A stretch of 32,812 bases of DNA from Pseudomonadota bacterium (GCA_023419375.1 JAEZYD010000013.1:1-32812); one strand, 5' to 3'; shown: positions 22,925 to 32,077, counted from the stretch's first letter. Notes: generated from the sequence alone by a model not told the origin. Made by a program: numbers and translations.

Positions 22925-24184
22925 TTATCCGCGCACCTGCCCCTGGCCAAACACCACAAACTTGGTGGTGGTCAGTTCGTCCACGCCCATGGGGCCGTAG
23001 GCATGCAGCTTTGAGGTAGAAATGCCGATCTCCGCGCCGAGGCCAAGCTGCCCGCCGTCGTTGAAGCGGCTGGAAGCGTTGACCGCCACCATGGAAGCAT
23101 CCGCCTCGCGCAAAAAGCGCATGGCGTGTTCGTGGTTGTTGGTGCAGATGATTTCCGTGTGATTTGAGCCGTAGCGGGCAATGTGATCCAGCGCGCCATC
23201 CATGCTTTCCACCACACAAACGGCAAGCACCAGGGCATGGAATTCCTGCCCGAGGTCATCGAGCTGCTGGGCAACGGCAGTCGCGCCAAGCAGGGGCAGC
23301 GATATCGGGCAAGCGCGAAACTCCACCCCGGCAGCACCAAGCTTTGCCGCCACCTTGGGCAGAAAATCCTTGGCCACGTCACGGTGCACCAGCAGGCATT
23401 CCAGAGCGTTGCACACGCCGGGGCGCTGCACCTTGCCGTTAAAAACAATCTCCGCCGCTGCGTCCAGATCGGCATCCGCATCAATATACGCGTGGCACAC
23501 GCCCTTGAAGTGCTTGAGCACGGGCATGGTGGCAGCCTCGGTCACGGCGCGCACAAGGCCCTCGCCGCCGCGCGGGATGATAACATCAATATAGCGGTCG
23601 AGCTTGCACAGGGCGTTGACGGCCTCGTGACCGGGGATGGACACGAGCTGGGCGGCGTCGGCGGGCAGCCCCGCCTGGGCCAGCGCATCGCACAGGGCCC
23701 TGGCAAGCGCCATGTTGGAGCGCAAAGCCTCGCTGCCGCCGCGCAGAATAACCGCATTGCCCGCCTTGATGCACAAAATGGCGGCGTCGATGGTCACATT
23801 GGGGCGCGCCTCGTAGATCATGGCGATCACGCCCAGAGGCACGCGCATGCGGCCCACAAGCAGGCCATTGGGGCGCTGCCACTGGCGTTCCGTAGCGCCC
23901 ACAGGGTCAGGCAGATTGGCCACGTGGCGGCAGGCTGCGCGCATTTCATCCATAATGGCAGGGGTAAGCGTCAGGCGGTCAAGGCGGGGGGCATCCTGCC
24001 CGGCGGCACGGGCCGCAGCAAGGTCTTCCGCATTGGCGGCCAGAATTTCGGCCTCCCGCTCCTGCAGCAGTTGCGCCAGCCCCAGCAGGGCTTGCGTTTT
24101 GGCATCGGGGTGGGCCTTGGCTATGGCCCTGGCCGCTTCCTTTGCCCGCGCGCCAAGGCGCGACATTTCTTCTGCAGGCGTCAT
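22925..24184 (-). CDS. proA: gamma-glutamyl phosphate reductase, 419 aa
   Basis: ProA reduces gamma-glutamyl phosphate to glutamate semialdehyde with NADPH, the second step of proline synthesis. It is a full-length aldehyde-dehydrogenase-fold protein. Recognisable segments are VPLGVIAMIYEARPNVT, the GNAVILRGGSEA cofactor region, VIIPRGGEGLV and the catalytic Cys258 in QRPGVCNALE. AAGGAG five bases before the ATG supports the start. It is first in the operon proA-nadD-TPR. No proB is in the window. Confidence 0.97.
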   Translation of the reverse strand: MTPAEEMSRLGARAKEAARAIAKAHPDAKTQALLGLAQLLQEREAEILAANAEDLAAARAAGQDAPRLDRLTLTPAIMDEMRAACRHVANLPDPVGATERQWQRPNGLLVGRMRVPLGVIAMIYEARPNVTIDAAILCIKAGNAVILRGGSEALRSNMALARALCDALAQAGLPADAAQLVSIPGHEAVNALCKLDRYIDVIIPRGGEGLVRAVTEAATMPVLKHFKGVCHAYIDADADLDAAAEIVFNGKVQRPGVCNALECLLVHRDVAKDFLPKVAAKLGAAGVEFRACPISLPLLGATAVAQQLDDLGQEFHALVLAVCVVESMDGALDHIARYGSNHTEIICTNNHEHAMRFLREADASMVAVNASSRFNDGGQLGLGAEIGISTSKLHAYGPMGVDELTTTKFVVFGQGQVRG

Positions 24185-24244
24185 GCATACTCCTTATTGT
24201 ATTGGCCGGGGCCGCGCGGGCAGCCTGACCAGAGGATATTTGTT

Positions 24245-24273
24245 TTGACAGAGGGGCTGATTCTGGCCTAAGA
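24245..24273 (+). promoter_or_regulatory. possible promoter of the YfgM-like gene
   Basis: A perfect TTGACA (24245-24250) with a 17-base spacer to CTAAGA (24268-24273), a weak -10. It lies in the divergent gap between proA and the next gene. A small hairpin GGCGG-TT-CCGCC precedes the ribosome site. Confidence 0.4.
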
Positions 24274-24368
24274 AAAAAGCTTCCGTCCAGCTCCGCCGAT
24301 CATGGAACGCGCAGGGCAAACGCGCGGAAAAACTACGGCGGTTCCGCCTCCCTAAGGAGTTTTGATAC

Positions 24369-25118
24369 ATGAATCCGCAAAAGAATCAAGGCGCAGAGGA
24401 TTCCCCCCTGTTGCGCGACCTTCAGGCAGAAGTCAGCTCCGAAAGCGCCCCCATGCTCCAGTTCATGCTGCGCCACGCTGGTACCATAGCCAGCATTGTG
24501 GTGCTGTTTGTGCTGGTTCTGGCGGGTACGGGCATCTGGCGCTGGTACAGCACATCCAAAAACGATGAGGCGCGGCAGTCGCTTGCGCGCATTGTGCTGC
24601 AAACCAGCGGGCCCGCGCAGGTCAAGGAACTTGCCGCCCTGGCGGAAAAAGCCCCCTCTGACGTGAAATTTTCCGCCTATCTGGCCCTGGGCCAAAGCGC
24701 CATGAGCAATGGCGACAACGCCACTGCCGCGGATGCCTTTGGCAAAGCCGCCAAGGAAAGCGAAGGCCCCCTTGCGCTGATTGCCGGCATGAACGAGGCC
24801 GGAGCCATGCTCAAGGCCGGAAAATACGCCGGTGCCCTTGCTCTGCTGCAAAAGTTGCAAGCCGCGCTGCCGGGTGAAGTTACAGCTCCCCAGCTCAAGC
24901 AGATGATGGCCGAAGCCGCCGTTGCCGCCGGGCAGACGGAACAGGCCGCCCGCATCTACCTTGCCCTCTCGCGCGAGGCGCAGGGCCTCAACAGCGAATA
25001 TTTCCGCGCCCGCGCAACCACGCTGGCCCCCAAGATTGTTGAAGAAGAAGCCGCCCAGACTGCGGCCCCGGCAGCGCCAGACGGCGCTGGGGAAAAATCT
25101 TCCGGCAAAGCCCAGTAA
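24369..25118 (+). CDS. YfgM-like membrane-anchored TPR protein, 249 aa
   Basis: One N-terminal membrane helix (about residues 38-56, TIASIVVLFVLVLAGTGIW) follows a short cytoplasmic segment, and the rest is an alpha-helical, Ala-rich tetratricopeptide-like domain, with a disordered Pro/Ala tail. This is the layout of YfgM (DUF2133/TPR_21 group), which in E. coli links the Sec translocon with periplasmic chaperones. Here the assignment is by layout. AAGGAG precedes the ATG by nine bases. A hairpin follows the stop, so it is probably monocistronic. Confidence 0.8.
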   Translation: MNPQKNQGAEDSPLLRDLQAEVSSESAPMLQFMLRHAGTIASIVVLFVLVLAGTGIWRWYSTSKNDEARQSLARIVLQTSGPAQVKELAALAEKAPSDVKFSAYLALGQSAMSNGDNATAADAFGKAAKESEGPLALIAGMNEAGAMLKAGKYAGALALLQKLQAALPGEVTAPQLKQMMAEAAVAAGQTEQAARIYLALSREAQGLNSEYFRARATTLAPKIVEEEAAQTAAPAAPDGAGEKSSGKAQ

Positions 25119-25128
25119 ATATCTCTTC

Positions 25129-25163
25129 GCAAGCCCGCGCATGTGCAAACAGCGCGGGCTTGC
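25129..25163 (+). terminator. hairpin after the YfgM-like gene
   Basis: GCAAGCCCGCGC pairs perfectly with GCGCGGGCTTGC (12-bp arms). The following sequence GTCATTG has few T, so it is a strong hairpin but a weak intrinsic terminator. Confidence 0.65.
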
Positions 25164-25246
25164 GTCATTGTAGGCGGGGCCGCATGGGCCGCGCCATTTT
25201 GCATCCAGTTGCGGTTCAGGCGCACTAGCCTGGGCCTGGAGGGAAC

Positions 25247-27097
25247 ATGAGCAATCATCCGCTGTTGCAGGGCGCTCGCGGCGAGCGACACCTGCTGTTG
25301 GGAAACGAAGCCATTGTGCGCGGCGCGCTTGAAGCGGGTGTGCATATGGTCAGTTGTTACCCTGGCACTCCTTCTTCGGAAGTGCCGGACACGTTCCACC
25401 GCCTTGGCGGCGAGGGCCGCTATCGGCTGGAATATTCCGTCAACGAGAAGGTGGCTATGGAAGTGGCCGCCGGTGCCGCCCTTGGCGGCGCCATGAGCCT
25501 CGTGACCATGAAGCACGTGGGCGTCAACGTGGCTGCCGACCCGCTGTTCACCTCCGTTTACACTGGCCTGCCCGGCGGCATGGTCTTGCTGACGGCAGAC
25601 GACCCGGGTTGCCACTCGAGCCAGAATGAACAGGACAACCGCACCTATGCGCGCTTTGCCCTGCTGCCCTGTTTTGAGCCTGCCTCCGCGCAGGAAGCCA
25701 AGGACATGACCCGCGAGGCCTTTCGCCTTGCCCGCGAGCTGCAACAGCCCGTGATGCTGCGCACCACCACACGCGTCAGCCACATGCGCGGCGCTGTGGA
25801 TTTTGACGATCTGCCCGCCACCCAGCCCAAGGTTGAGTTCAAGCGCGATCCGAGCCGTTTTGTGCCGGTTCCCGCTGTGGCCCGCAAGCGCCATCTGGTG
25901 CTGGACGGCATCATTGAAAAAGCCCGCCAGTTTGCCGAATCCAGCCGCTTCAATACGGTGCATGAACCCCAGACGCCCACGCGCCTCGGAATCATCACCA
26001 GCGGCGTGGCCCGCAATTATCTGGCTGATGCCCTTTCGGCTGGCGGCTGGGGAGACCGCGTGCGTGTGCTTGAGCTTGGCATGACCTGGCCCCTGCCCAT
26101 TGCCATGATCACCGAATTTCTGCACGGCTGCGACCGCGTGCTCATACTTGAAGAAGGCGTTGACCTGCTGGAACAGGACATCCGCGCCCTGGTGCAGAAG
26201 CAGGACATCCATGTGCGCATTGAAGGCAAGGATTCCGGCCTCACCGGCCAGGGTGAATACTCCACCACCCTTGTCATGCGCCGCCTTTCCTCCTGGCTCG
26301 ACACGCCCTGCCCGGCCAAGCCCGTGCGCAGCGTGGACATGGAGCTGCCCGGCCGCCCGCCGAACCTCTGCGCCGGCTGCTCGCACCGCGCCGTTTACTA
26401 TGCCGCGCGGCAGGTTTTTGGCGACGATGCCTTCTACTCCAGCGACATCGGCTGTTACACCCTGGGTCTGCTGCCGCCCCTGCGCGCTGCGGATTTTCTG
26501 GTATGCATGGGGTCTTCCATCTCCGCAGGCAGCGGTTTTGCCCGCGCATCGGAAAAACCCGTGGTGGCCTTTATCGGCGACTCCACGTTCTTCCACTCCG
26601 GCATGACGGGCCTTGCCAACGCTGTTTTCAACCAGCATGACGTCATTCTGGTCATTCTGGACAACGGCACCACGGCCATGACCGGGCACCAGCCCAACCC
26701 TGGCATGGTGCAGGATATGCTCGGCTCCATGAGCCAGCACATGGATATCGAAGCCATTGTGCGCGCCATGGGCGTTACCCAGTGCGCCAAGGTGCGCTCG
26801 TTCAACGTCAAGGCCGTCACCAAGGCGCTGGAAGAAATGAAGGCCCAGAGCGGCGTGCGCGTGCTGATTACCGAAGAGCCCTGCGTGCTGTATGCCCGCC
26901 GTCAGCTCAAAAAGGCCCAGCCCCAGGTGGCCGAAGTGGCCCAGCAGGGACCGGAAGCCATGCGTTGCCTTGAGCAGCTGGCCTGCCCCGCTTTTTACCG
27001 CGAGGGCGACAATCTTGCTGTGGACGCCACGCTCTGCACGGGCTGCATGGTCTGTTTGCAGGTTGCGCCCACGGCCTTCAAGGCGCGGAAGCGGTAG
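25247..27097 (+). CDS. iorA: indolepyruvate:ferredoxin oxidoreductase alpha subunit, 616 aa
   Basis: IorA with IorB oxidatively decarboxylates aryl pyruvates (from aromatic amino acids) to aryl-acetyl-CoA and reduced ferredoxin. The N-terminal pyrimidine-binding domain (GNEAIVRGALEAGVHMVSCYPGTPSSE), the middle domain, and the TPP-binding domain (CAGCSHR, then GDSTFFHSG and DNGTTAMTGHQPNPG) are all present. The C-terminal ferredoxin segment is degenerate: only C574, C580, C597, C600 and C603 remain of the eight Cys usual for two [4Fe-4S] clusters, and the fourth Cys of the second motif is Ala607. GGAGGG precedes the ATG. It is nine bases upstream of iorB, one operon. Confidence 0.94.
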   Translation: MSNHPLLQGARGERHLLLGNEAIVRGALEAGVHMVSCYPGTPSSEVPDTFHRLGGEGRYRLEYSVNEKVAMEVAAGAALGGAMSLVTMKHVGVNVAADPLFTSVYTGLPGGMVLLTADDPGCHSSQNEQDNRTYARFALLPCFEPASAQEAKDMTREAFRLARELQQPVMLRTTTRVSHMRGAVDFDDLPATQPKVEFKRDPSRFVPVPAVARKRHLVLDGIIEKARQFAESSRFNTVHEPQTPTRLGIITSGVARNYLADALSAGGWGDRVRVLELGMTWPLPIAMITEFLHGCDRVLILEEGVDLLEQDIRALVQKQDIHVRIEGKDSGLTGQGEYSTTLVMRRLSSWLDTPCPAKPVRSVDMELPGRPPNLCAGCSHRAVYYAARQVFGDDAFYSSDIGCYTLGLLPPLRAADFLVCMGSSISAGSGFARASEKPVVAFIGDSTFFHSGMTGLANAVFNQHDVILVILDNGTTAMTGHQPNPGMVQDMLGSMSQHMDIEAIVRAMGVTQCAKVRSFNVKAVTKALEEMKAQSGVRVLITEEPCVLYARRQLKKAQPQVAEVAQQGPEAMRCLEQLACPAFYREGDNLAVDATLCTGCMVCLQVAPTAFKARKR

Positions 27098-27106
27098 GGA
27101 GATATT

Positions 27107-27715
27107 ATGAAGACACAAGAAATGCAGAAGCGGATGCGTATATTCTTTACCGGCGTGGGCGGTCAGGGAACCCTAACGGCCACAACCCTGCTGGCCCGCA
27201 CGGCGCTGGAAGCCGGACTGGATGTGGTGGCTGGCGAAGTGCACGGCATGGCCCAACGCGGCGGCGTGGTGGAATCCGTCATGCTGCTCGGCGGCTGGCG
27301 TTCCCCCAAGCTGGACTACGGCGAAGCCGATGTGCTGCTGGGCTTTGAGCCGCTGGAAACCCTGCGCGCCCTGCCCTATTTGCAGCCCGGCGGCGCAATC
27401 TTTTCCAGCAGCGATGCCCTGCCGCCCCTCAGCGTTGCGCTGGGCAAGGCAGAATACCCCGACATGCCGCACATCATGGAAAAGGCCCGTCAGGTTGCGG
27501 GGCAGTGCCACTTTGTGCCCTGCCGCGAGCTTGGCATGCAGGCTGGTTCCGTACAGAGCGGCAACACCGTGCTTTTGAGCGTGGTCTGTTCTTCTGGCGT
27601 GCTGCCCTTTGGCGTGGACGCGCTGGAAGCCGCCATCAAAAAGTTCCTGCCCCCGAAATTGCAGGAATCCAACCTCAAGGCGCTGGAACTGGGCAAAGCC
27701 TACGTGAATAAATAG
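27107..27715 (+). CDS. iorB: indolepyruvate:ferredoxin oxidoreductase beta subunit, 202 aa
   Basis: This is the gamma-type domain of 2-oxoacid:ferredoxin oxidoreductases, with the CoA/dimer-interface signature FTGVGGQGTLTATTLLA, then GEVHGMAQRGG and ADVLLGFEPLETLR. It forms the heterodimer with IorA. Full length. GGAG five bases before the ATG. A good terminator lies 60 bases past the stop. Confidence 0.95.
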   Translation: MKTQEMQKRMRIFFTGVGGQGTLTATTLLARTALEAGLDVVAGEVHGMAQRGGVVESVMLLGGWRSPKLDYGEADVLLGFEPLETLRALPYLQPGGAIFSSSDALPPLSVALGKAEYPDMPHIMEKARQVAGQCHFVPCRELGMQAGSVQSGNTVLLSVVCSSGVLPFGVDALEAAIKKFLPPKLQESNLKALELGKAYVNK

Positions 27716-27774
27716 CGCCTTGCGCGCAGGCCGCCACAGCTGCGGCACCTGAGCGTGGTCCATTATGAACGCAC

Positions 27775-27803
27775 AAAGCCCCTTCAATGAAGGGGCTTTT
27801 TTT
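27775..27803 (+). terminator. rho-independent terminator of iorAB
   Basis: AAAGCCCCTTCA-ATGA-AGGGGCTTTTTTT: stem of about ten pairs with a seven-T run. It also faces the convergent chemoreceptor gene. Confidence 0.92.
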
Positions 27804-27823
27804 GTGACGGGATAATTTTTGCC

Positions 27824-29578
27824 TCAACAGTTCTGCATCTGTTCAATGAGGCCTTCAAGATTTTGAGCCTGGGCAGAAAGCCCCGCCACTGCGCGCGAAG
27901 CAGCGCTCATGGCAACAGCTGTTTGCCGCGAAAGACTGGTGACATCCCCGATGGTGCGGTTGATCTGGTCAGTGGCCACAGCCTGCTGCTCGCTTGCTGT
28001 GGCAATGGCGCTGACCTGATTGGCGGTTTCTTCCACTGTTCCCACAATGCCCTCCAGTGCTTGCCCTGACTGCTGGGCAGCTTCCGTCGCCAGCGAAACA
28101 CCCTTTACGGCCTCCTCCACCGAGGCGGCGCTGTGGGCCACACTTTGCTGAATAGCCTTGATGGCCGTATCCACATCATGGGTGGAAGCCATTGTTTTTT
28201 CCGCCAGTTTGCGCACTTCATCCGCCACCACGGCAAAGCCCCGCCCGGCGTCGCCTGCACGTGCGGCTTCAATGGCGGCATTGAGGGCGAGCAGATTGGT
28301 CTGATCCGCAATATCCGAAATAACATTCATGATGCGGGTTATGGCCTGCGCATGCCCACCAAGCTGCTCCATATCATCCTTGAGCCGCAAGGAGGTGGAG
28401 CGCACGGTTTCAATACTCTCCAAAGCGTGGCGAACCACCTTGGCCCCGTCCTCTGCTTTTTGGCGGGTTTCTGCCGAAGAGTCAGAAGCCACGGCGGCAT
28501 TCTGCGCCACCTCGCCCACAGTGGCGTTCATCTGCTCCATGCCCGTGGCTGCTTCCGTGAGCCTTTGGGCCGTGCTGTCGGCGCTTTCTTCTGCCTGCCG
28601 GATGGTTTCGCCCACCTGACCGGAGGCCGTTGCCACAACATGGGTCACTTCTTCCAGCGCCTCGGCCACCTGCTGCATGGCTTCAGTTTTTGCGCGGGCA
28701 TCGCGCTCCGCCGCTTCGGCCTGCTGCAGGGCGGCATTGGCCCTGGCGGATTCTTCCCGCGCTTTTTCCGACTCGCTGCGGGCGCTTTCTATATGGGCCT
28801 TCAAAGCCTGAACCATGAGCACCAGCGAGGCGTACACGCCCTGCTGGCGGCCTGAGAGCTCAAGATCGTAATCCCCTTCAGCCACGCGGCCCGCTATGAG
28901 CTGCAATTGCGCCGGGTCTTTGCCAAGCTGGCGCTTGATGGCAAGCGTGATGCCCGCCGTAACCGCAATGCTGAACAGGATGCCCACGATAGCAAGCACG
29001 GCCCCGGCCAGGCGCGACTGACGCGCAATTTCCTGCGCGCTTGCCGCTGCCTCCTGACTGCGCTGCACATCGTGCTGCACAAGTTGGTCAAAATAGCGCG
29101 CAAGGCGGATAAAATCGGCCCTGCTGCGGGTGAACAGCGCAATGGAGCCATCCGTATCGCCTTCGCCAGCCAGCCGGATGATTTCTTCCCGGGTGGCTTC
29201 CTCCGCGCGCAACTGGGCCGCGATGTTGCCCCACAACTCGTCATCCACCGCTTCGCCTGCCTGCTTACGGGCTTTAATCAATGCCTGATAAGCCTCGGCG
29301 TGCTGCGCAAACTGCTTGAGCACGCGCTTGATGCGGTCGCGATACTCGGCAATGGTGACTTTATCCGTGTGCGGGGTAAGCGCCGCCAGATCGGAGCGGG
29401 CCGAATACAGCAGGGACGTCATGGTCTGCACAGCCACAAGCGAGGGCACATACTGCTGATCCATATGGCTGACGGCATGATCAATACGGTCTGTATTGAC
29501 GTAGTACACGCCGAACAGCGCCAACATAAGAACAATAATGCTGCTGAACGAAAGAACCAGTTTCGTGGTCAGCCTCAT
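27824..29578 (-). CDS. methyl-accepting chemotaxis protein, 584 aa
   Basis: Two membrane helices (about residues 6-26 and 180-205) flank a four-helix-bundle periplasmic sensor. A HAMP domain follows (RQLGKDPAQLQLIAGRVAEGDYDL, a form common in Desulfovibrio receptors), then a coiled coil and the signalling domain with the tip IADQTNLLALNAAIEAARAG. It signals to CheA through CheW. The ligand is unknown. ATG 29578 is chosen because GGGAG lies five bases upstream; the frame extends to 29620 without a ribosome site. The gene starts 48 bases after the EAL-GGDEF gene and is likely in one operon with it, linking chemotaxis and cyclic-di-GMP control. Confidence 0.93.
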   Translation of the reverse strand: MRLTTKLVLSFSSIIVLMLALFGVYYVNTDRIDHAVSHMDQQYVPSLVAVQTMTSLLYSARSDLAALTPHTDKVTIAEYRDRIKRVLKQFAQHAEAYQALIKARKQAGEAVDDELWGNIAAQLRAEEATREEIIRLAGEGDTDGSIALFTRSRADFIRLARYFDQLVQHDVQRSQEAAASAQEIARQSRLAGAVLAIVGILFSIAVTAGITLAIKRQLGKDPAQLQLIAGRVAEGDYDLELSGRQQGVYASLVLMVQALKAHIESARSESEKAREESARANAALQQAEAAERDARAKTEAMQQVAEALEEVTHVVATASGQVGETIRQAEESADSTAQRLTEAATGMEQMNATVGEVAQNAAVASDSSAETRQKAEDGAKVVRHALESIETVRSTSLRLKDDMEQLGGHAQAITRIMNVISDIADQTNLLALNAAIEAARAGDAGRGFAVVADEVRKLAEKTMASTHDVDTAIKAIQQSVAHSAASVEEAVKGVSLATEAAQQSGQALEGIVGTVEETANQVSAIATASEQQAVATDQINRTIGDVTSLSRQTAVAMSAASRAVAGLSAQAQNLEGLIEQMQNC

Positions 29579-29626
29579 GAATACTCCCGTAGTTTGATTG
29601 CTGTCGTTTTGAGGCAGCAATAATCG

Positions 29627-31522
29627 TTATGCTTCAAGCTGGTAGTTGCTGCCGCTGATGCGCTTGCACTGCTTTTTCAACGTGGCTGCGGCCCGCGCCA
29701 GATCAAAGCTGCTCTGGAAGTTGCTGGCCTTCACGCCGACAATGGTCAGGGACATGAGCGGGAAGCGCTCCTCAATATTGCTGCGGCTTTTGCCCTCAAT
29801 GTAACCGCGCTGGACGTCATCGGCGCTGTAAAAGGCAGGCACGCTGTCGTTAAAGGCAGAGATGATGGTTTCGCACACGCTTGGGGCCGCTTGGGCGTCT
29901 GTTACGGCGATAAAGTCATCGCCGCCGATGTGGCCCACAAAATCATCCTCGCTCGCGCTTTCCTTGATGATGGACGAAAGGCGTTTGAGTGCCCTGTCGC
30001 CATTTTTAAAGCCGTATTTGTCGTTGTAAGCCTTGAAGTTGTCGATATCGAAGTAGAGAACAATCCTCGGCAAACCGAGGCGTACAAGGCGCTCCAGTTC
30101 GATATCTATGAGCGCGTTGCCGGGCAGTTCTGATAGGGGGTTGAGCTGGCGGGCGTTGGCGACTTCCAGTTCGATGCTTTTTTCGAGCAGCTCCTTGACT
30201 GTCACCACGCCCTGATAGCGCCCCTCGCGGGTTACGGTGACGAAATCATAGAGCTTTGTATCATCGCGGCGCATGGCCTGCCGTGCGACCAGATCAATGG
30301 TGCACTGATGGTCCACGCACAGAAAGGAGCGGTCCATGACCGCTTCCACAGCTTTGTCGGCAAAGAGGGAAAAGCCGAACCTGCCGCTCAGTTGTTCGTG
30401 CAGGCGGTTGCGCGTGAGCGCTCCAACGGGAATTTCGCCCATGACCACGCAAAGGCCGTTGAGCTTGCTGTTTTTCTCAAACAGATCAACCACATTGCGT
30501 ATGGGCATGTGCGGCGGCACAACAGTGCCAGAGCGGCAAATGTGCCGCACATGGAACTTGTGGACGCGCGCGCCGAAAAACCTGTTTTTAATTTTATTTT
30601 CTCGGTGGATGACCTGAAGGGCCACGGGGTCTACAGCTCGGGGAGCGGGATCTGGCCTGCGGAGAAAATAGCCCTGCCCGTAAGGCACATCAAAACTGAT
30701 GAGGGTTGCCAGCTCTTCTTCGGTTTCTATGCCCTCGGCAATGATGCGCGTATTGGTGAGCGCCGCAAATTCCTGCATGCTCTTGATGAGCGCCTGCCGG
30801 GTGAGGTCTTTATCCACCCCGCGTATGAGCTGCATGTCGAGCTTGATAAAATGCGGTTGCACGTCAGATATGAGGTTGAGGCCGGAATAGCCCGCGCCCG
30901 CATCGTCGATGCTGATCTGGTAATTCTGGCCTTTGTAATGCTCGATAATCTGCTTGAAGCCGCGAAGATTCACTACCGATTCGCGCTCGGTGATTTCAAA
31001 AACGATGTCCTCGGCGCTGATAGCGAAGCGGGTCAGGTATTCCTTGGTGAACCCCATGCCGAAATGGGAATCCTGAATGATGTTGGGATTGACATTGAGG
31101 AACAGGCGGATGCCCGTTGGCATTTGGCGGGCAGCGCGCAGGGCGCTGCGCCGAAAGAGATGCTCAAGCTCCAGCATGCGCCCGTTTTCCAACGCGCACT
31201 GAATGAGGGCCTCGGGATTTTCAAGCGGAGTCCCGGCCGGGCCGCGACCAAGCGCCTCATAGCCAAAAACAGCGCCATCGCGGAGGGATACAATGGGCTG
31301 GAGCACGCTGGTGATAGTCTGGTTCTGGAGCACATCCAGCAAGGCCTGGCGGTGTTGCCCATCGTCACGTGCGACAGGAATCTTCAGCATTTTTGCTGCG
31401 GGCGCGGGCGCCATGGGCACGGTGCGGCATGGATGCGAAGGCGAATCTGTCATGCTTGCAGGGTGCAGCGGCAGATCGCAAAAAGTTTCTACAAATAAAT
31501 CCTGCGCGGAAGAATCGGGCAT
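29627..31522 (-). CDS. EAL-CBS-GGDEF cyclic-di-GMP protein, 631 aa
   Basis: Domain order: EAL phosphodiesterase (about residues 65-300), a pair of CBS motifs (about 330-465) and a C-terminal GGDEF domain (about 475-620). The EAL catalytic set is complete: YEALGRG, FLNVNP, FEITERE, SIDDAGAGY, IKLDMQL, AEGIE and GQGYF. The GGDEF loop reads IGGDDF, with Asp for Glu, and no RxxD inhibitory site precedes it, so cyclase activity is doubtful and hydrolysis the safer guess. CBS pairs usually bind adenosine nucleotides, which may set the balance. No membrane helix. ATG 31522 follows GGAGG with five-base spacing; the TTG-started extension to 31591 has none. Confidence 0.92.
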   Translation of the reverse strand: MPDSSAQDLFVETFCDLPLHPASMTDSPSHPCRTVPMAPAPAAKMLKIPVARDDGQHRQALLDVLQNQTITSVLQPIVSLRDGAVFGYEALGRGPAGTPLENPEALIQCALENGRMLELEHLFRRSALRAARQMPTGIRLFLNVNPNIIQDSHFGMGFTKEYLTRFAISAEDIVFEITERESVVNLRGFKQIIEHYKGQNYQISIDDAGAGYSGLNLISDVQPHFIKLDMQLIRGVDKDLTRQALIKSMQEFAALTNTRIIAEGIETEEELATLISFDVPYGQGYFLRRPDPAPRAVDPVALQVIHRENKIKNRFFGARVHKFHVRHICRSGTVVPPHMPIRNVVDLFEKNSKLNGLCVVMGEIPVGALTRNRLHEQLSGRFGFSLFADKAVEAVMDRSFLCVDHQCTIDLVARQAMRRDDTKLYDFVTVTREGRYQGVVTVKELLEKSIELEVANARQLNPLSELPGNALIDIELERLVRLGLPRIVLYFDIDNFKAYNDKYGFKNGDRALKRLSSIIKESASEDDFVGHIGGDDFIAVTDAQAAPSVCETIISAFNDSVPAFYSADDVQRGYIEGKSRSNIEERFPLMSLTIVGVKASNFQSSFDLARAAATLKKQCKRISGSNYQLEA

Positions 31523-31741
31523 GACCCCCTCCACATATATTGCTGTGATAGGTGGCTGCGGTCTGCTTGCGCGTCGTGCCTGGGACTGCAATTTCCGTCA
31601 GGCGTGGCACTCAGACTCGTAGTCACAAACATCACTAAGCCGATACTGTGGCGGGTCTGTTACAGAAATAATTGATTTTGACGGCGAATCGGATTCTTCG
31701 GGGATAATTGGAAAAGACTGTTACCCAAAAGAAGGAGGGGA
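31523..31741. other. upstream region of the EAL gene and possible plus-strand promoter
   Basis: The promoter of the EAL-chemoreceptor operon should be here on the minus strand, but I see no clear hexamer pair. On the plus strand TTGACG (31678-31683) and GATAAT (31703-31708), spaced 19, precede a strong AAGGAGGGG (31732-31740), so a plus-strand gene once began at 31742. Confidence 0.4.
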
Positions 31742-31850
31742 TTGAGTTCATTGTTACAGGCGCATGACGCGACTTTTGACGACAAGGTTACGGAGGTAAA
31801 CGTGCGTGTGTGCTGGGGGCCTGGGGTTGATCGGATTCTAGATGGGAGAG
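31742..31850 (+). pseudogene. possible decayed thioredoxin gene start
   Basis: After a strong ribosome site, the frame from a TTG at 31742 reads MSSLLQAHDATFDDKVTEVNVRV, then CWGPG. Thioredoxins start with the pattern xVTDATFxxxVxxxxxPVLVDFWAPWCGPC. The DATFDDKV piece fits well, and CWGPG looks like a damaged FWAPW with several residues lost before it; the CGPC active site is absent and nothing downstream is thioredoxin-like. I read this as the truncated, decayed 5' end of a trx gene, with the rest replaced by repeat-rich sequence. Open frame continues to 32296 but shows no protein-like pattern. Confidence 0.38.
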
Positions 31851-31934
31851 GTGGATGTTCTTTTGCGCTAAGCTTTCATTATGAAAGAATTATTTCAGGA
31901 AAGGTTTGCTTAGTTCATAGTAATTACGTTCATA

Positions 31935-31984
31935 GCCCTTCGGGCACAGGATTCCGGCACCCGGCGGAATTGGGGACGCCTGAG
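31935..31984. repeat. REP-like double-hairpin repeat, copy 1
   Basis: Fifty bases that match copy 2 at 40 of 50 positions. It holds a small GCCC-TTC-GGGC hairpin, a TTCCGG.../CCGGCGGAA palindrome and the shared tail GGGACGCCTG. Confidence 0.6.
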
Positions 31985-32027
31985 TCACAGCAAGATTTAG
32001 GCTCCCACTGGAATGATAGTATTTTCT

Positions 32028-32077
32028 GCCCTTCGGGCATGTGCTTCCGCCGTCCGGCGGAGTTTGGGACGCCTGTG
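32028..32077. repeat. REP-like double-hairpin repeat, copy 2
   Basis: Second copy, 93 bases to the right of the first, same orientation. Here the second hairpin is cleaner: TTCCGCCG-TC-CGGCGGAG. Confidence 0.6.

Noticed and set aside
22238..24271. Several long plus-strand frames opposite nadD and proA
   Set aside because: Shadow frames of well-recognised minus-strand genes.
24956..27118. 720-codon open frame on the minus strand opposite iorA
   Set aside because: It lies wholly antisense to iorA and the YfgM-like gene end. Its product is Gly/His/Ala-rich with no domain pattern, typical of a GC-rich shadow frame.
31935..32077. Two-repeat CRISPR-like arrangement
   Set aside because: Only two imperfect copies, each made of two hairpins, with no cas genes nearby; better read as REP-like elements.
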